From contig OZ020490.1 of the NCBI GenBank assembly GCA_963971405.1, positions 22,841,464-22,905,463 of the forward strand: a stretch of 64,000 bases of DNA. Direction: 5' to 3'. The notes below the pieces were generated by a model. That model worked only from the letters and a program-made list of their open reading frames with translations, did no database searches and had not been told where the DNA came from. The stretch comes from Psococerastis gibbosa (Eukaryota > Arthropoda > Insecta > Psocodea > Psocidae). A program made the translations under genes and the position numbers. Positions 24,125 through 35,499 of this stretch are shown here, in pieces; the first letter of the stretch is position 1, and each line of letters opens with the position of its first letter.

Positions 24125-24540
24125 GAAATGATCCACTACAATTCGAATACTCGTTCTTCTTCTTTGAATACTTCTTCTATCGAAAATTGGCGATCATCAT
24201 GGCAATTTGGACCTTACTCTGAAAAAGGAATAGTCATGCTACTGCCAAACCACTGCCTTTTTAAGCCAGGGTGTTCTTCTTCTGCCGGGAACTCGCAATC
24301 CTTCTATCTGCCCTTGGATTATTACATGCAGAAGGCGATACTTTTAGTTTCTCATCAAATATACTGTATGTTAGTTTCCGTTTCTTAACCGAATGCAGCA
24401 ACACTGCTTATGTATCTATTCGCCTCAGGACAGCAGCATTAGGGACACGTTCTCTTCAGGATATGCGCAGTATTCGTCTGTATACCCACACCTCAAATCT
24501 TTTCTCCGTGAACTCTTGAACAGACTAAATCTGCCAAACT
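24125..24540 (-). pseudogene. Degraded LINE RT C-terminal fragment, inverted relative to its neighbour
   Basis: The reverse complement shares the order 'VYRRMLRIS-type block, LRRI-type block, KKRKL, GHV region, RRRRT-type block, IAMMIAN-type end' with 24580-24910 and 41150-41660, but has several stops. Together with the plus-strand copy it forms a diverged inverted repeat beginning about 160 bp after Pitx exon 1. Confidence 0.6.
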
Positions 24541-24579
24541 ACTAGCTCACGTGGAAATGAATCAATCAATAAAAGTCGA

Positions 24580-24917
24580 CTCATTTTGGAAAACAGAATC
24601 AGGGCCTTGGAAATGTGGGTATAAAGACGAATGCTGCGCTCATATTCTGGAGAGGTCGTGGATACAGAAGCTTAGTTGCTGCTGATTGTTAAGAAACGGA
24701 AACTAATATACTTCGGCCATGTGATAAGGACAAAAAGTATCGCCTTCTGCATGTAATAACTCGAAGGAAGATAGAAGGACAGAGGGCTCCCAGCAGAAGA
24801 AGAACATCCTGATTGAACTCTTGGCAGTGGTTTGCCAAGAGCACAACGAGCACGGCTTCCCTTTTCAGAGCAGCAGTCTTTAAGGTATAATTGCCAAGAT
24901 GATCACTAATCTCGGAT
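24580..24917 (+). pseudogene. Degraded LINE RT C-terminal fragment
   Basis: Broken frames give ENRIRALEMWV, RRMLRIS-like, KKRKLIYFGHVIRTK and an AKMITNL ending. The same string is seen at 41150-41660 and 26490-26710, defining a third LINE family in the window. A MITE at 24918-25248 cuts the LINE off at its end. Confidence 0.65.
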
Positions 24918-25248
24918 CAGTGCCGGGTTTGGCTATGGGGTCAGGAGGGGCATGGCTCCAGGGCCCCGACAAAAAAGAGACCTCCAAAAAAAGCCGCAAA
25001 ATACAAAATCGCAATAGATTAAAAAAACTAAAGCAAATAAATACACTAGAAATATTTGGCGGGAAATCGGAACGTGCCGTGGCATTAATGATAAACCACC
25101 TTACTCTATTCTATTTGGCATCTTGTGTCTCTATTTTATTTTATAAATGATAGTGGAATATGCGTGTAAGGATGCAGACTTTTCTGCCCGAGAAAGGGCC
25201 CCCACACAATTCCGGCCCAGGGGCCCCCACAAGGCCAAACCCTCCGTA
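24918..25248. mobile_element. hAT-like MITE, TSD TCTCGGAT/TATCGGAT
   Basis: Starts CAGTGCCGGGTTTGGC; the right end GGCCAAACCCTCCG is a diverged inverse. It sits at the end of a LINE remnant. Confidence 0.55.
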
Positions 25249-25329
25249 TCGGATAGAAGAGGCATTTAAAGTAGAAGAAGATTTAGTGGTTATCCAGACG
25301 TGGCCAATATCAACGATCCATATACTTTT

Positions 25330-25520
25330 AATTGTCAAGAAGGACTCCTAACCACCATAATAGAAGGCACCAATGCAAGAGGGCGACCAAGGAAGGCGTA
25401 CGCAGAATACCTCAAGAAAGATATGAGATGCGGAACCTACTTGGAACTCAAGAGAACGGCCCAAGACAGGGAGGAGTGGAGAAGGAGGTGGAAAGATTTG
25501 CTGCAAACCAATCGCTAGAT
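25330..25520 (+). pseudogene. LINE C-terminal tail (RGRPRKAY ... DREEWRRRW)
   Basis: One frame reads LLTTIIEGTNARGRPRKAY, then YLELKRTAQDREEWRRRWKD before a stop near 25516. The GRPR plus AQDREEWR arrangement is characteristic of LINE ORF2 C-termini. It may be a separate family from the fragment at 24580 or a second insertion next to it. Confidence 0.6.
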
Positions 25521-26489
25521 TGAAACTAAAGAAGGAGAAGAATTGGCAAGAATAATGCCCAAATTAATTCTGACCTGATTATCTAGACTGAAGGGAGCGA
25601 ACCCGCTATTATTGTCGGTACCAGGTTTATTTTGTTTCTATCATACAACGCGGTTGCCCTGTTTTATCTTGTCATTATCTGGGGACAGACAGCGTTGCTA
25701 GGCTGTAGTATCGCGGGCTACGTCATTCATTATTTCCGGCAACGCGCTGGATGCAACACCCTAAGTAAACTAATTACAACACTCAATTCAATGTCAAAAC
25801 ATTTGCGGCAATAGGCTCAAAGGAAAGGCAGAGGGAATATTTGAAATAAAACAAGTTTGTGGAGGTTAACAGAGAAAATCGGGGTACAATACGCGTCGAA
25901 TTTTTCATATACAATAGAATTCATCGATCGTCAAAAATTTTCTGTTAAATTCACAGAAATTTTACTCTACTTTTCGATGGATGACAACATTTCCTCCTTT
26001 CTCCGGTCTACGACACTAATCGTTTTCATTTTACAAATAAAATTCAATAAATTGTCACCAATCAGTCCAATCTGTGTTAGATAGCTTTTTAGTAGATAGC
26101 TTTTAGTAAAATATGAAATGTTTTTTTGGTAAATACACGCATTATTATTATTATTATTAGATGCGGTAAATATGATATATAAAAATGCTCAGAATTTTTT
26201 TCCCGTTTGCCCTGATATTTTGACAACTCTATGATTGGTATTTCATGAAATATATACACTCTTAAGGCTTTTCTACATCCGAGGGAAAACCTTATAGGTG
26301 TAAAAAATTAATTATCGCTGGAAATGTCCTTCAGTAATAGTGCAAAAACCATTATTTATGTATACACCACGAATATACGCCGAAGGCAATAACAAATCAT
26401 TCAAATAAAATAATGCGGAACAGAGATATCGTACAATAGACTGATAGCATTGAAAAAAATGTTAGTTCACCAAAAGCCCAACCAGGGGG

Positions 26490-26710
26490 GCGATTTTCCA
26501 TTAGTAATTGTTCTCGCACAATTTCGGGACACGATCTCTCCAACGCGCATCATGCTTCTCTATATCCACATTTAAAATGCACTGATTCTGTTCTCCTTAG
26601 CTAGGGCCAACGTCCATTTCTCTGGCTACACTTATTCTATCGTTTTTAATGACGACAGCAGTTACAAACACAGTGTCATCAGCAGACTCGGACCTAATTA
26701 GAACTTATTT
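26490..26710 (-). pseudogene. LINE RT fragment with ADDT box
   Basis: On the minus strand, SADDTVFVTAVV is followed after degraded sequence by a GEQNQ/ENRISAF segment that also occurs at 24590 and 41197. It is the palm-to-thumb region of the third LINE family, heavily mutated. Confidence 0.55.
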
Positions 26711-27030
26711 GAAAGAGGAAAGACCAGTAGCGAGTTTCCGCAGCAAGTATTAACTTTCATTTTTGAAACCCCAGCCAAACCAACTTTGCAAAGATTAATT
26801 ACCACAAGAAACACATCTCTTTTAAACTTTTAAGCACATGATGGCAATAAAGATGTATCTAATGTGTCTTCCAAACAAACAGAGCGAAAATAAGTGGGGA
26901 TTACAATCACGCGAAAGCTATTTTCTACATGGCTGCGTCGAGAATGGGGCAGGGCTGCCGCGAGGGTAAGTTTCCCCAGCAGGCGACTATCGTGGCCAAC
27001 TAAAGTTTTTATTACAGTTCTATATATAGG

Positions 27031-27215
27031 TAGGGTTAGCAGCAGACGTCAGGGATTCAGGCTGCCGTCAGGAATGCCAGGAATTTTGTGAGAAACATGA
27101 AATGAAAAAAAAAATGATTTGGTACAGTTTAAAAATGTGAAATAAATGTGTTTTTTTTAGTGAAATGAAAGACATTCTCGCGTTTTAATTTTAATTCAAA
27201 ATTTGGCGGGAACTT
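27031..27215. mobile_element. Half of a TAGGGTT-family MITE
   Basis: TAGGGTTAGCAGCAGACGTC begins a stretch that is the inverse of 28991-29191, down to the TTTGGCGGGAA end. The partner terminus is absent. Confidence 0.55.
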
Positions 27216-27268
27216 ATATTATACTATATGTATTGCATTTTTATTTGGTCTCGTCTCACCTATATTTA

Positions 27269-27454
27269 TTTTTATTTTGGGCTAACTCAATTTTGGGGGG
27301 TTTATTCTCAAAAAACTCCAAAAAAACGTCGAAAAAATTATTTTTCAAAAACTTAACCATAGGGAAATTAATTACTATGAAATAACTCATTATCTCTAAC
27401 TACTAACAATTGATAAATTGGAAAGCATGTTGGAGTAAGCTCGGACCGGTTCTT
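27269..27454 (+). repeat. Repeat H, internally deleted copy
   Basis: Keeps TTTTGGGCTAACTCAA, the CTCAAAAAACTCC block and the GGAAAGCATG ... GGACCGGTTCTT right end, with the middle lost. Confidence 0.65.
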
Positions 27455-27694
27455 TAATACCGTATTGGTAAGGTGTCACGTGACAACGTTAAAATATGAG
27501 CAGGAAATTCAAATTAATAAATTATATTGTAGGAATACATTAATAATTGAGGGAAATACTAAAAAACAATAAAATGTACAGCCGTACAGGTAGAATTTTG
27601 AAATATAATAAGAATTTTCATTAATGTGTCTACATTAAGTAGAAAGTGAGTATCTATGAGAGAGTTTCTTCAGGGACTTCGTGGAAGTGAAACA

Positions 27695-27804
27695 TGATTA
27701 ATAACTTTATATATAAAAATTGCACTTAATTCCACAACATAATTTTATTATAATTTTATGTTGTGGAATTAAGTGCAATTTTTTATATATAAAGTTATTA
27801 ATCA
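27695..27804. mobile_element. 110-bp foldback hairpin
   Basis: About 48 bp starting TGATTAATAACTTTATATAT pairs with its inverse with one indel and a spacer of about 14 bp. It would form a long hairpin RNA in the Pitx sense transcript. Confidence 0.75.
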
Positions 27805-27829
27805 AGAAAATGAGTAGCCCAAAATTTGT

Positions 27830-28180
27830 TGTTTTTATTGACTTTTTATTTTTTTATTGAATTAACAAAGCAAATCATTAAATATTTGGCTCATGGAAGT
27901 TGTAGGAGACTCCTTTATGCATCATATATTAGGAAATATTAAATTTTTGGTAGGCTACCTTAGTTCATTTATACACAGACAGGGCCCAAATGTCGCGTAT
28001 TCTGGGATGTTTGGAAGAACTACAAAACCGAAAAGTAAAAATACCTAATTATATGATGCACAAAATAGTCTTCTACAACTCAGATGGGCCAAATTTTTAA
28101 TAACTTGCTGAGTAAATTAAATAAAAAATGAAAAGTATTTAATTTTGGGGTGCTAATTTTCTACGTAGCATATCCTCTCA
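27830..28180. mobile_element. Foldback MITE (GAATTAACAAAGCAA arms)
   Basis: Arms of about 70 bp containing AACAAAGCAA, TTGGCTCATGGAAGTTGTAG and inverse CTACAACTCAGATGGGCCAA. The copy at 46191-46754 has the same arms. Confidence 0.6.
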
Positions 28181-28798
28181 AGGGAGCAAAAATTAAAAAC
28201 TCACCAAAAATATAGCAGAGGACTAATTTATCAATTTGAATTTCCCGCGCATTGTGAACTCATTTGTTTAAAATAATTGAATAAACCCCGGTGACCGCTA
28301 CGTCAATCCCAAATCGCCATAATAGGGCTGCAGGACTACAGTTTACGAGTGTGAAAGTTCTATCGTCTGGTGACGGCCAATAAATTGATTGATGGTGGTT
28401 AATTTATTTAGCGTTTACTTGGGTTTAACTTACTCTAGTGTATTTATCTAGTTTTATTAAAACACTTATTTATTTTTTGTTCATTTCACACACTTATATA
28501 GTTCTTCCACTCTGGTCTGGTCGTCTCTTCATAATATACAAGTTACCAACAAGTTTTTCTTTTTTTAAATTATTTTTTAGGTTTTGTGAGCCCAGTGACA
28601 GATGTAGGGTCAGTGATGGGCTGTTCACACTCGTTTAGGAAGTCATTTGTCACCCCCGAATTTATAGGGGTTCCGGAAGATGGGATTACTACGGCAGCAG
28701 CACAGTGGCAGCTACAGCCGGCTGTCGCTCTCCCTCACTGTATTGTCTCGTCGACTCTTTCCAATAACTCACAACTTCTTTAAAAGGTCTCTGTTAAG

Positions 28799-29191
28799 TA
28801 GGGTTACCAGATTTCAGAAAGCTCAATTCCTGACAACTGAACCAAAGTGTCATTCTATATAGTGTAAATTTCCTTCTGAAGTGTCACAGTCATAGTGTAA
28901 ATTTACTTGTGCATTTCACTATTAAAAACTGCTATGCTAGAATTAAAAAATAAAATTGCAATGTTATATTACTAGTATAATATTCACTTGTAACTTCCCG
29001 CCAAGCTTTGAATTATAATTAAAGCGCGAAAAAGTTTTTCATTTCAGTAAAAAAAAAAATTTTATTTCACATTTTTAACATTTTTTCTTTCAATTCTATG
29101 TTTCTCATAAAATCCCTAACATTCACATTTCACCCGGCAATTCCTGACATTCCTGACTGTCAGGGAGATTCCCTAACGTCTGCTAACCCTA
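28799..29191. mobile_element. MITE (TAGGGTTRSCAG family)
   Basis: TAGGGTTACCAGA at the left and TCTGCTAACCCTA at the right; the right half is an inverted match of 27031-27215. No convincing target duplication. Confidence 0.6.
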
Positions 29192-29224
29192 TCGTTAGGA
29201 GACAAGCGGAAGGGAAAATCTTAT

Positions 29225-29378
29225 AATGTCAATATTCCGTCATTTATGCATCAGCAATAATAAGTCTCTACCATATTACAACTTAATTTATAATAGATAA
29301 GTTAAGAATCTACATAATATTCTCATTAAAACAAAAATCTCACCAATTATTATTGCACAAATGACGGAATATTGACCA
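29225..29378. mobile_element. MITE related to 47827-47990, outer ends missing
   Basis: AATGTCAATATTCCGTCATT and its inverse bound a shared core. The missing outer TIR (ATATTGACAAGTGGAATAT) is found detached at 29546-29564, after a C-rich insertion. Confidence 0.6.
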
Positions 29379-29690
29379 AGGACGGTTTCAGAAAAGGTTT
29401 TCAGGGGAGGGGGGCGGTGGCCGGAAAAATATCGCGTTTCTTTTACTTGAGTAATATTTTTTCTTAATTTCCTTCAAAAGTCCATTCTATCTAGTATAAA
29501 ACATTTTCCCCCACCGCCCCCCCCCCCCAAGGATCAGTCCATGATATTGACAAGTGGAATATCTGCCCGACATGAAAATATTTTGATATCTGTACTGTGG
29601 AACGAAGAATTAATTAATATGGTCAAAATTACAAGGACACCATTTTATTTTTATTTTTTAAACAAAATATTAGGGAATCTCCGCTATAAT

Positions 29691-29838
29691 CTAGGCCTTG
29701 CCCAGGTTTTAGTTTGGGAGGGGGTCCAATTTTTTTAAAAAGTATTTTAATAATGAAAGTCCATTCTATCCAGTGCAAAGCCCTTTTATTTCGGAGGGGG
29801 TCCGGACCCCTTGGACCGACCCTCTGGGCACGGCCTTG
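29691..29838. mobile_element. hAT-like MITE (same family), TSD GCTATAAT/GCTGTAAT
   Basis: Left CTAGGCCTTGCCC, right GGGCACGGCCTTG. The octamers differ at one position, so this copy is older. Confidence 0.7.
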
Positions 29839-30169
29839 GCTGTAATTACACAATCAGATACCATAAAATCTTGGTGACCCCATTCATTGACCGCAGGGGG
29901 TGACAGCCACCCCATACGCATCCACCTGTTTACGACATCCTGCGGTAGCACAAGGTTAATGAACCGTGTAAAGAGTTTCAACCCTCTTCTGTCAGGCCCG
30001 CATATGAAGAATGGACCCTTAAGCACCTGTTACTATTCTCACTCATATGCTACGCAGTTTTCATTCAGCGAAAGTTCACGCAATTTTTATTTCCATGCAA
30101 CTATCACATTATCACGATTTCTTTTTACTATGATTTCCATTTCTTCTTCTTCCCCTTTAACACTCGCCC

Positions 30170-30350
30170 CGGTCGGACGTTAACGCCTTCAGCTCGGCCA
30201 ATGTTTTCCCACTTGCTCCGGCGAGTTGTTAAATCCTTTCCTCGAGGGTTCGTCCTCGGTCTGCCGATGGGTCTTCTTCATTATGACCTTGCTTCCGCCA
30301 ACCTCCGGGTAGTCCTGTTCTCGTCCATCCTTTAGACGTGGCCGAACCAT
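30170..30350 (-). pseudogene. Probable LINE C-terminal remnant
   Basis: The minus strand reads RMDENRTTRRLAEARS, stops, then RRPIGRPRTNPRGKDLTTR. RM-DE-R followed by RP-GRPR is the usual order at LINE C-termini. Short and broken, so the call is tentative. Confidence 0.45.
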
Positions 30351-30544
30351 AGCAGCTGTTAGTTCTCCATTCTTCTCTCTATGGAATACACAAGCCCAAC
30401 TGACAGCAGAATGGTTTTGGGTTTCATCTAATGAAATTAAAAGTTACCGTATCAAGACTGAGACTAAGACTGAGAGCTTCTTATTTTTAGGATGTGGAAC
30501 GTAGATGTTGGGATAGAGAAAGTAAAAGCAACTGAAATTTACCC

Positions 30545-30640
30545 TAGGGCAATTATTTACCATGGAACAATTTCTGTTCCAATACTAATAGAAAAATATA
30601 GGAAATAATGTACGGGTTTACTCGCACCGGTTCTTTGCAT
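30545..30640 (+). repeat. Repeat H, right-end fragment
   Basis: ATTATTTACCATGGAAC through ACTCGCACCGGTTCTT. Diverged. Confidence 0.45.
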
Positions 30641-30921
30641 AGAGACTAACACTGGGCATAACCTTATTTGTTCTGAAATTATAAGAAATAAAATATCATT
30701 TTATACAATTAAATTTTCATGTGTTTGTACAACACTACAACACATAACACGAGCCGCCCCTGGAGAAAAGGCCCCGGGCCAAAGGGAGGTCACCTGGGTC
30801 CCCCACCTTGTCGCTGAGGAGTAGTATGCATCGTAAACTGTAAAATCCCCTCGCCCCCGCGAAATGAGGGGCCGGAGTTTTCCCTGGGGGAAACTTTTGA
30901 TAAAACAGGTTAGGTCTAGGC

Positions 30922-31140
30922 CAGTGGCGGCGCTACGGGGGTGCCCGAGGGGGCCTGCCCCCCCCCCCAACAGTTTCTCCGGCCCCTCCGCCCCCCCACT
31001 TTTGAGAAATTTTACATGTTGTTAAATTGCAGAATTATTGAACGGTATACCTACTCCCAATGAAAAATGTATAGTTTTTCGTTGCCCCCCCCCCAGATAG
31101 AAGTCATGCCCCCACCTTAAAATTTCTAGCGCCGCCACTG
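30922..31140. mobile_element. hAT-like MITE, TSD GTCTAGGC
   Basis: CAGTGGCGGCGCTA / TAGCGCCGCCACTG perfect termini with exact octamers at 30914-30921 and 31141-31148. CAGTGGCGG starts are common among hAT elements. Confidence 0.9.
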
Positions 31141-31148
31141 GTCTAGGC

Positions 31149-32320
31149 CTAGTCCCCCCCTTACGGATCTGCCACCGTGTGCATCTACACCGCTATTTTA
31201 TAGATCCAAGAATTCGTCTTGTAAAGAAAACTTTATATCTCGTTGAAAGGGTAACTAGTCTTGCCCATAAAGTTCCCACTAACTTAAAAGATCTGGCAAT
31301 GCAATGCTATAACCTTATCATCAATTTATGAAATTGACTTAAGTTGAACCTCCTCTAATTGCCACTATAACCTTCAACGAAGCCTGTGTATACATTTAAA
31401 AATTTCAATATTAATTACAAAAATATGTTATAAAACCCATTTTAACAAAAAAATTTAAAAAAATTTTTTTAACATTTTAAATAAAAATGCCACTATAGCG
31501 CACTATATAACACGGAACAACCTGGAAGTAAGCTGAGAGTACACGGGAAAGTTTGTCGAATCAGACAGTTATGGTGAAGAATATCGGCTAATGAGTACAT
31601 AAAGTAAACTATAACGTTAAAGGGAGCGTATTAGAATCCACCTAATCCCTTTTAATTTTGAGCTGCAGCATGACATCAGGTTTTTTTACACACTGAAAAT
31701 GTACGGGAATTCCAACAGCCGTGATAATAACGGAAGGGTATAGAGGCCGTTACGGTCCAGCAGCAACCCTACGTCCCTACCCCATGCGGCCAATTTACAT
31801 TCACCCTCACTGCTGATGAATAGCCATTTTTCGCGTGTCGATGTACTCACATTTTTTTACTGCTTGAACTGCCTCATTTCTCACCCAATAGGTCTCCAGG
31901 GGTGTCATTTTATCCATAACGGTGATGAAAAACGAAATTTTTCAATCTTTTTTATGTCATAATAAATATATTAACGGTGATAATTTTTCTTTTTATTATG
32001 TCATCAACATTAGGGACGAACGGAGGGGAAACTCGTTATAGACGTAAAAATCAAAGATCACAGGAAACATCATTAGCTGAGACATCCATTGAGGAATCAT
32101 TAGAAAAAAGAGAAGGGGTCCCTTACATTTTGATACATTTTTATTATGCCTGCGTCATTAACACTGATTGGCAACAGTTATGGAGTAAAAACGGATTTAA
32201 TGCTATTCTCAAAATGTAGAGGAACTATATTATTCTTTGTACTAATTTCTCAATGATATGAGATCGACGTTTACTGTGAAATGAAAATAAAATGGATAGT
32301 GGGGGTGGATGTCCGGTTGG
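31149..32320. other. Intron 1 stretch without recognised content
   Basis: No repeat match to the rest of the window and no coding signature. Short frames near 31977 have no family resemblance. Confidence 0.4.
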
Positions 32321-32326
32321 CTATTA

Positions 32327-32721
32327 GGCGCATATTCCACCAACCGGCTAGGGCTAAATACAAATACGGTGACGTGGTAGCAGACATTCAAGACTTATGC
32401 GAAGTTTCCACCGACCTCGCATTGCAGAATGCAAATGACATTGACGGAAATGTTTATTTTCCTCTATGCCATAGTTAAAATTGATCAATGATCATACAGT
32501 AAACTCACAAACAAACAAACTAAAATTAAAAAATGGCGTCATGGGATATGTTAAGTACAAACATTTTAATAGATTTCTATAAAAAGAAAAATTCTACTTT
32601 CCGTCAATGTCATTTGCATTCTGCAATGCAAGGTCGGTGGAAACCCCGTCTAAGTCTTGAATATCTGCTACCACGTCACCGTATTTGTATTTAGCCCTAG
32701 CCGGTCGGTGGAATATGCGCC
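32327..32721. mobile_element. Harbinger-like MITE with long TIRs, TSD TTA
   Basis: TIRs start GGCGCATATTCCACCAACCG and continue for about 120 bp. TTA is at 32324-32326 and 32722-32724. The interior is nearly identical to 17273-17656, so the two copies share recent ancestry. Confidence 0.85.
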
Positions 32722-32897
32722 TTAGGAGAGTTGCCGAACGTTTATTGAAAATTTGAAACTTGTAAAACGAGGCATCAGGGTAGTAGATAGGGAGTCCAAT
32801 ATATCTATTCTCACGTGGTTATTTTTTTTTTAAATTTATTGTTTTTAAACTGAAAATTCGTTGCAAGGAATTGACACAAGAAACTTAGCACATTTTA

Positions 32898-33748
32898 AAG
32901 AACCGGTCCGAGTTCACTCGAACATGCTTTCCAATTTATCAAAATTATTAGATAGAGAAAATTAGTAATTTTATGGCAAATATTTTTCCTATGGTTAAAT
33001 TTCCGATATCTCGGGGGGGGGGGGGGCGGTTGTCCACCTGACGTCACTGGAAGTGAGGTAAATTCTCGATAGGTCAAACAAACACATTAATTACCACACA
33101 GCAATAATGGCAGGGCATGCAATGCATTTGAGCGCGAATTTTCTATCATTTTTTTCAAAAAATAATTTTTTGGGCAAAACCAAATATTTTTTTGGGAAAG
33201 CAACCTATCCGGTTTCGTTACTCAATTTAACACCTAAAACATGCTTGAAGGTAGAAATCATCGATAGAAAGGTTTCGCATTTTTTAGTCATTTTTTCATT
33301 AAAATTTAGTTATTTTTATTTTTTTACCCCCAGAAGCAAACTATCAAGGGGCAAGCGACCCCCCGCATTTTGTCAACATTAATAACGACTACAATCTACG
33401 AGAATTTAAAAGAAATCGTTGGAGCTGTTTTTGAGAAATAATTTTTTTAGACGTTTTTTTGGAGTTTTTTGAAAATAAAACCCCCCCAAATTGAGTTAGC
33501 CAAAAAAAAAAAAAAAAAATCGTCCCGAGGTATGATTTTTGTGAACCTACATGCCAAATTTCACTCAAATCCACCGAGTAGTTTGCCCGGAAATCGACGA
33601 ACAGACAGACCGACAGACAGACATTTTGTAAAAACCACTTTTTTGGGTTCCTGGGACCTCAAAACGTGTAAATCCGTTGAAATCTCGGAATCGAAAATTT
33701 CGACCATCACAAAGCTTTTCTTATACTACGTATAAATTGGAAAGCAAT
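32898..33748 (-). repeat. Repeat H, complete copy
   Basis: Uninterrupted copy with TGACGTCA at 33039-33046 and a GACAGACA tract near 33604-33625. Its AACATTAATAACGACTACAA site shows the pre-insertion state for the two elements in the 18-21 kb copy. Confidence 0.8.
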
Positions 33749-34149
33749 AATTAGAAAAATTAGCCATTGCCTACATTTTCCCAGGATTCGTAATAAAATA
33801 AGTAATTAGGTTAGGTTGCGTACACGGCTTTGTCAAGTATTACTGAAAATTAATATATTTTCGACCAGTTTCGTCACTAAGCCATCGTCAGGCAAAAGAA
33901 ACACAACTAAACTGCTGACTTTCATGGCCTGCTTATCGTATACTGTATGCCAGTGCCAAAATATACGATTAACTGTTAATCACCAGCTTAACACATCCTA
34001 CAAAAATGAGCTTCTAAGTTAGTAACATTAATTTTTAAGCTTTCAATAAAGTGCAGCAGGTGCTGTGGATGGTATAAAACTTAAGCCAACACTAAACATT
34101 TATGGTGCCATCATCCTCTCATGATACGAAATTACCTGCATTTATTTAC

Positions 34150-34325
34150 TACGCTACAACGCTATACCAACGCCAAGACTAAAGTAGACTACGATAATAA
34201 TGTTAGTGGTACTGACTCTGAATTTCACCCGAAAGGTTGTTTGTTCGAGTCCTACACTTGCTACATATTCTGGCCATGCTTCGGAGGGCATGTAAAGCAG
34301 GCGGTCCCGGGCCTTCCTAGTCATT
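34150..34325 (+). repeat. tRNA-derived SINE, family 1, truncated
   Basis: The box B variant TGTTCGAGTCC lies at 34242-34252. A TTAGTGGTACTGACTC stretch is in the box A position. The copy ends after CCTTCCTAGT, where a GGCGTAAATAGGGG sequence begins that resembles a hAT-type terminus. Confidence 0.65.
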
Positions 34326-34330
34326 GGCGT

Positions 34331-35495
34331 AAATAGGGGGGTCCTAGGGGGGCTTAGCCCCCCTCCCCCAGGTCCACCCGTAGCCCCCCCCCAAGGATTT
34401 CTGGTGACAAAGACGTTGTGGAGGCTAAAGGCATAGTATCCACAATAGTGAAAGGGAAATTAATTCTTAGTATGCTTATTTTACATGAAAAAATTCAACA
34501 TATTGACCAAGTACCATACTTTCACAAAAAATATATTACTAAAAATGCTTAAAACCCCAATACTTCAGAGCTATTTTTTCCAAATTTTTCTCCGGGCCCC
34601 CCTAGGTTCAGGGGGGTCAAGGGGGGGGGTCCAATTTTTTTTTTGACGTAATTTAATTAATGAATTAATGGATAAATTCTTGAAACCATACAGGTTTACA
34701 TACAAAAATTCATTTGGGGGGGGGGGGGGGGTCCGGACCCCATGGACCACCCCCTGGGCACGGCCGTGAGGGGGGTCCTGGGCTAAGCCCCCCTCCGCCG
34801 CCCAGAAGCACCCGTAGGCCCCCCCCAGGATTTCTGGTGACAAAGACGTTATGAAGGCGAAAGGCATAGTATCCACAATAATGAAAGGGAAATTAATTCT
34901 TAGTATGCTTATTTTACATGAAAAAATTCAACATATTGACCAAGTACCATACTTTCACAAAAAATATATTACTAAAAATGCTTAAAACCCCAATACTTCA
35001 GAGCTATTTTTCCCAAATTTTTCTCCGGGCCCCCCTAGGTTCAGGGGGGTCAAGGGGGGGGTCCAAATTTTTTTTTGACGTAATTTAATTAATGAATTAA
35101 TGGATAAATTCTTGAAACCATACAGGTTTACATACAAAAATTCATTTGGGGGGGGGGGGGGGGTCCGGACCCCATGGACCACCCCCTGGGCACGGCCGTG
35201 AGGGGGGTCCTGGGCTAAGCCCCCCTCCGCCGCCCAGAAGCACCCGTAGGCCCCCCCCCAGGATTTCTGGTGACAAAGACGTTATGAAGGCGAAAGGCAT
35301 AGTATTCACAATAACGAAATTAATTCTTGGTATGCTTATTTCACATGATAGACATCATGAAAGAAATCATCATATTGACCAAGTCCTCTCACAAAAATAT
35401 ATTATTCAAAATGATTAAAACCCCAATATTTCAGACCTATTTTTTCAAAATTTTTCTTCGGGGGAGACCCCCGGGCCCCCCTCAGTGGTAGGTTT
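34331..35495. repeat. 433-bp tandem array of nested MITE sequence, 2.5 units
   Basis: AGGATTTCTGGTGACAAAGA recurs at 34394, 34827 and 35260 (period 433). Units 1 and 2 are almost identical; unit 3 is more diverged and lacks the second half. Each full unit joins a CCCC-rich element with the CAAGGCCGTGCCC hAT-like MITE (GGGCACGGCCGTGAG end). Unit 3's ending (TCAGTGGTAGGTTTATTCG) recurs at about 50225. Confidence 0.8.
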
Positions 35496-35499
35496 ATTC

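Noticed and set aside
33469..33735. ORFs translating PSSLPGNRRTDR and similar in several places
   Set aside because: They recur because repeat H recurs; the TDRQTDR part is the GACAGACA tract. No start or selection evidence.
34331..35260. Tandem array considered as a CRISPR-like or regulatory array
   Set aside because: Units are 433 bp, composed of MITE sequence, in a eukaryotic intron; no short spaced repeats.
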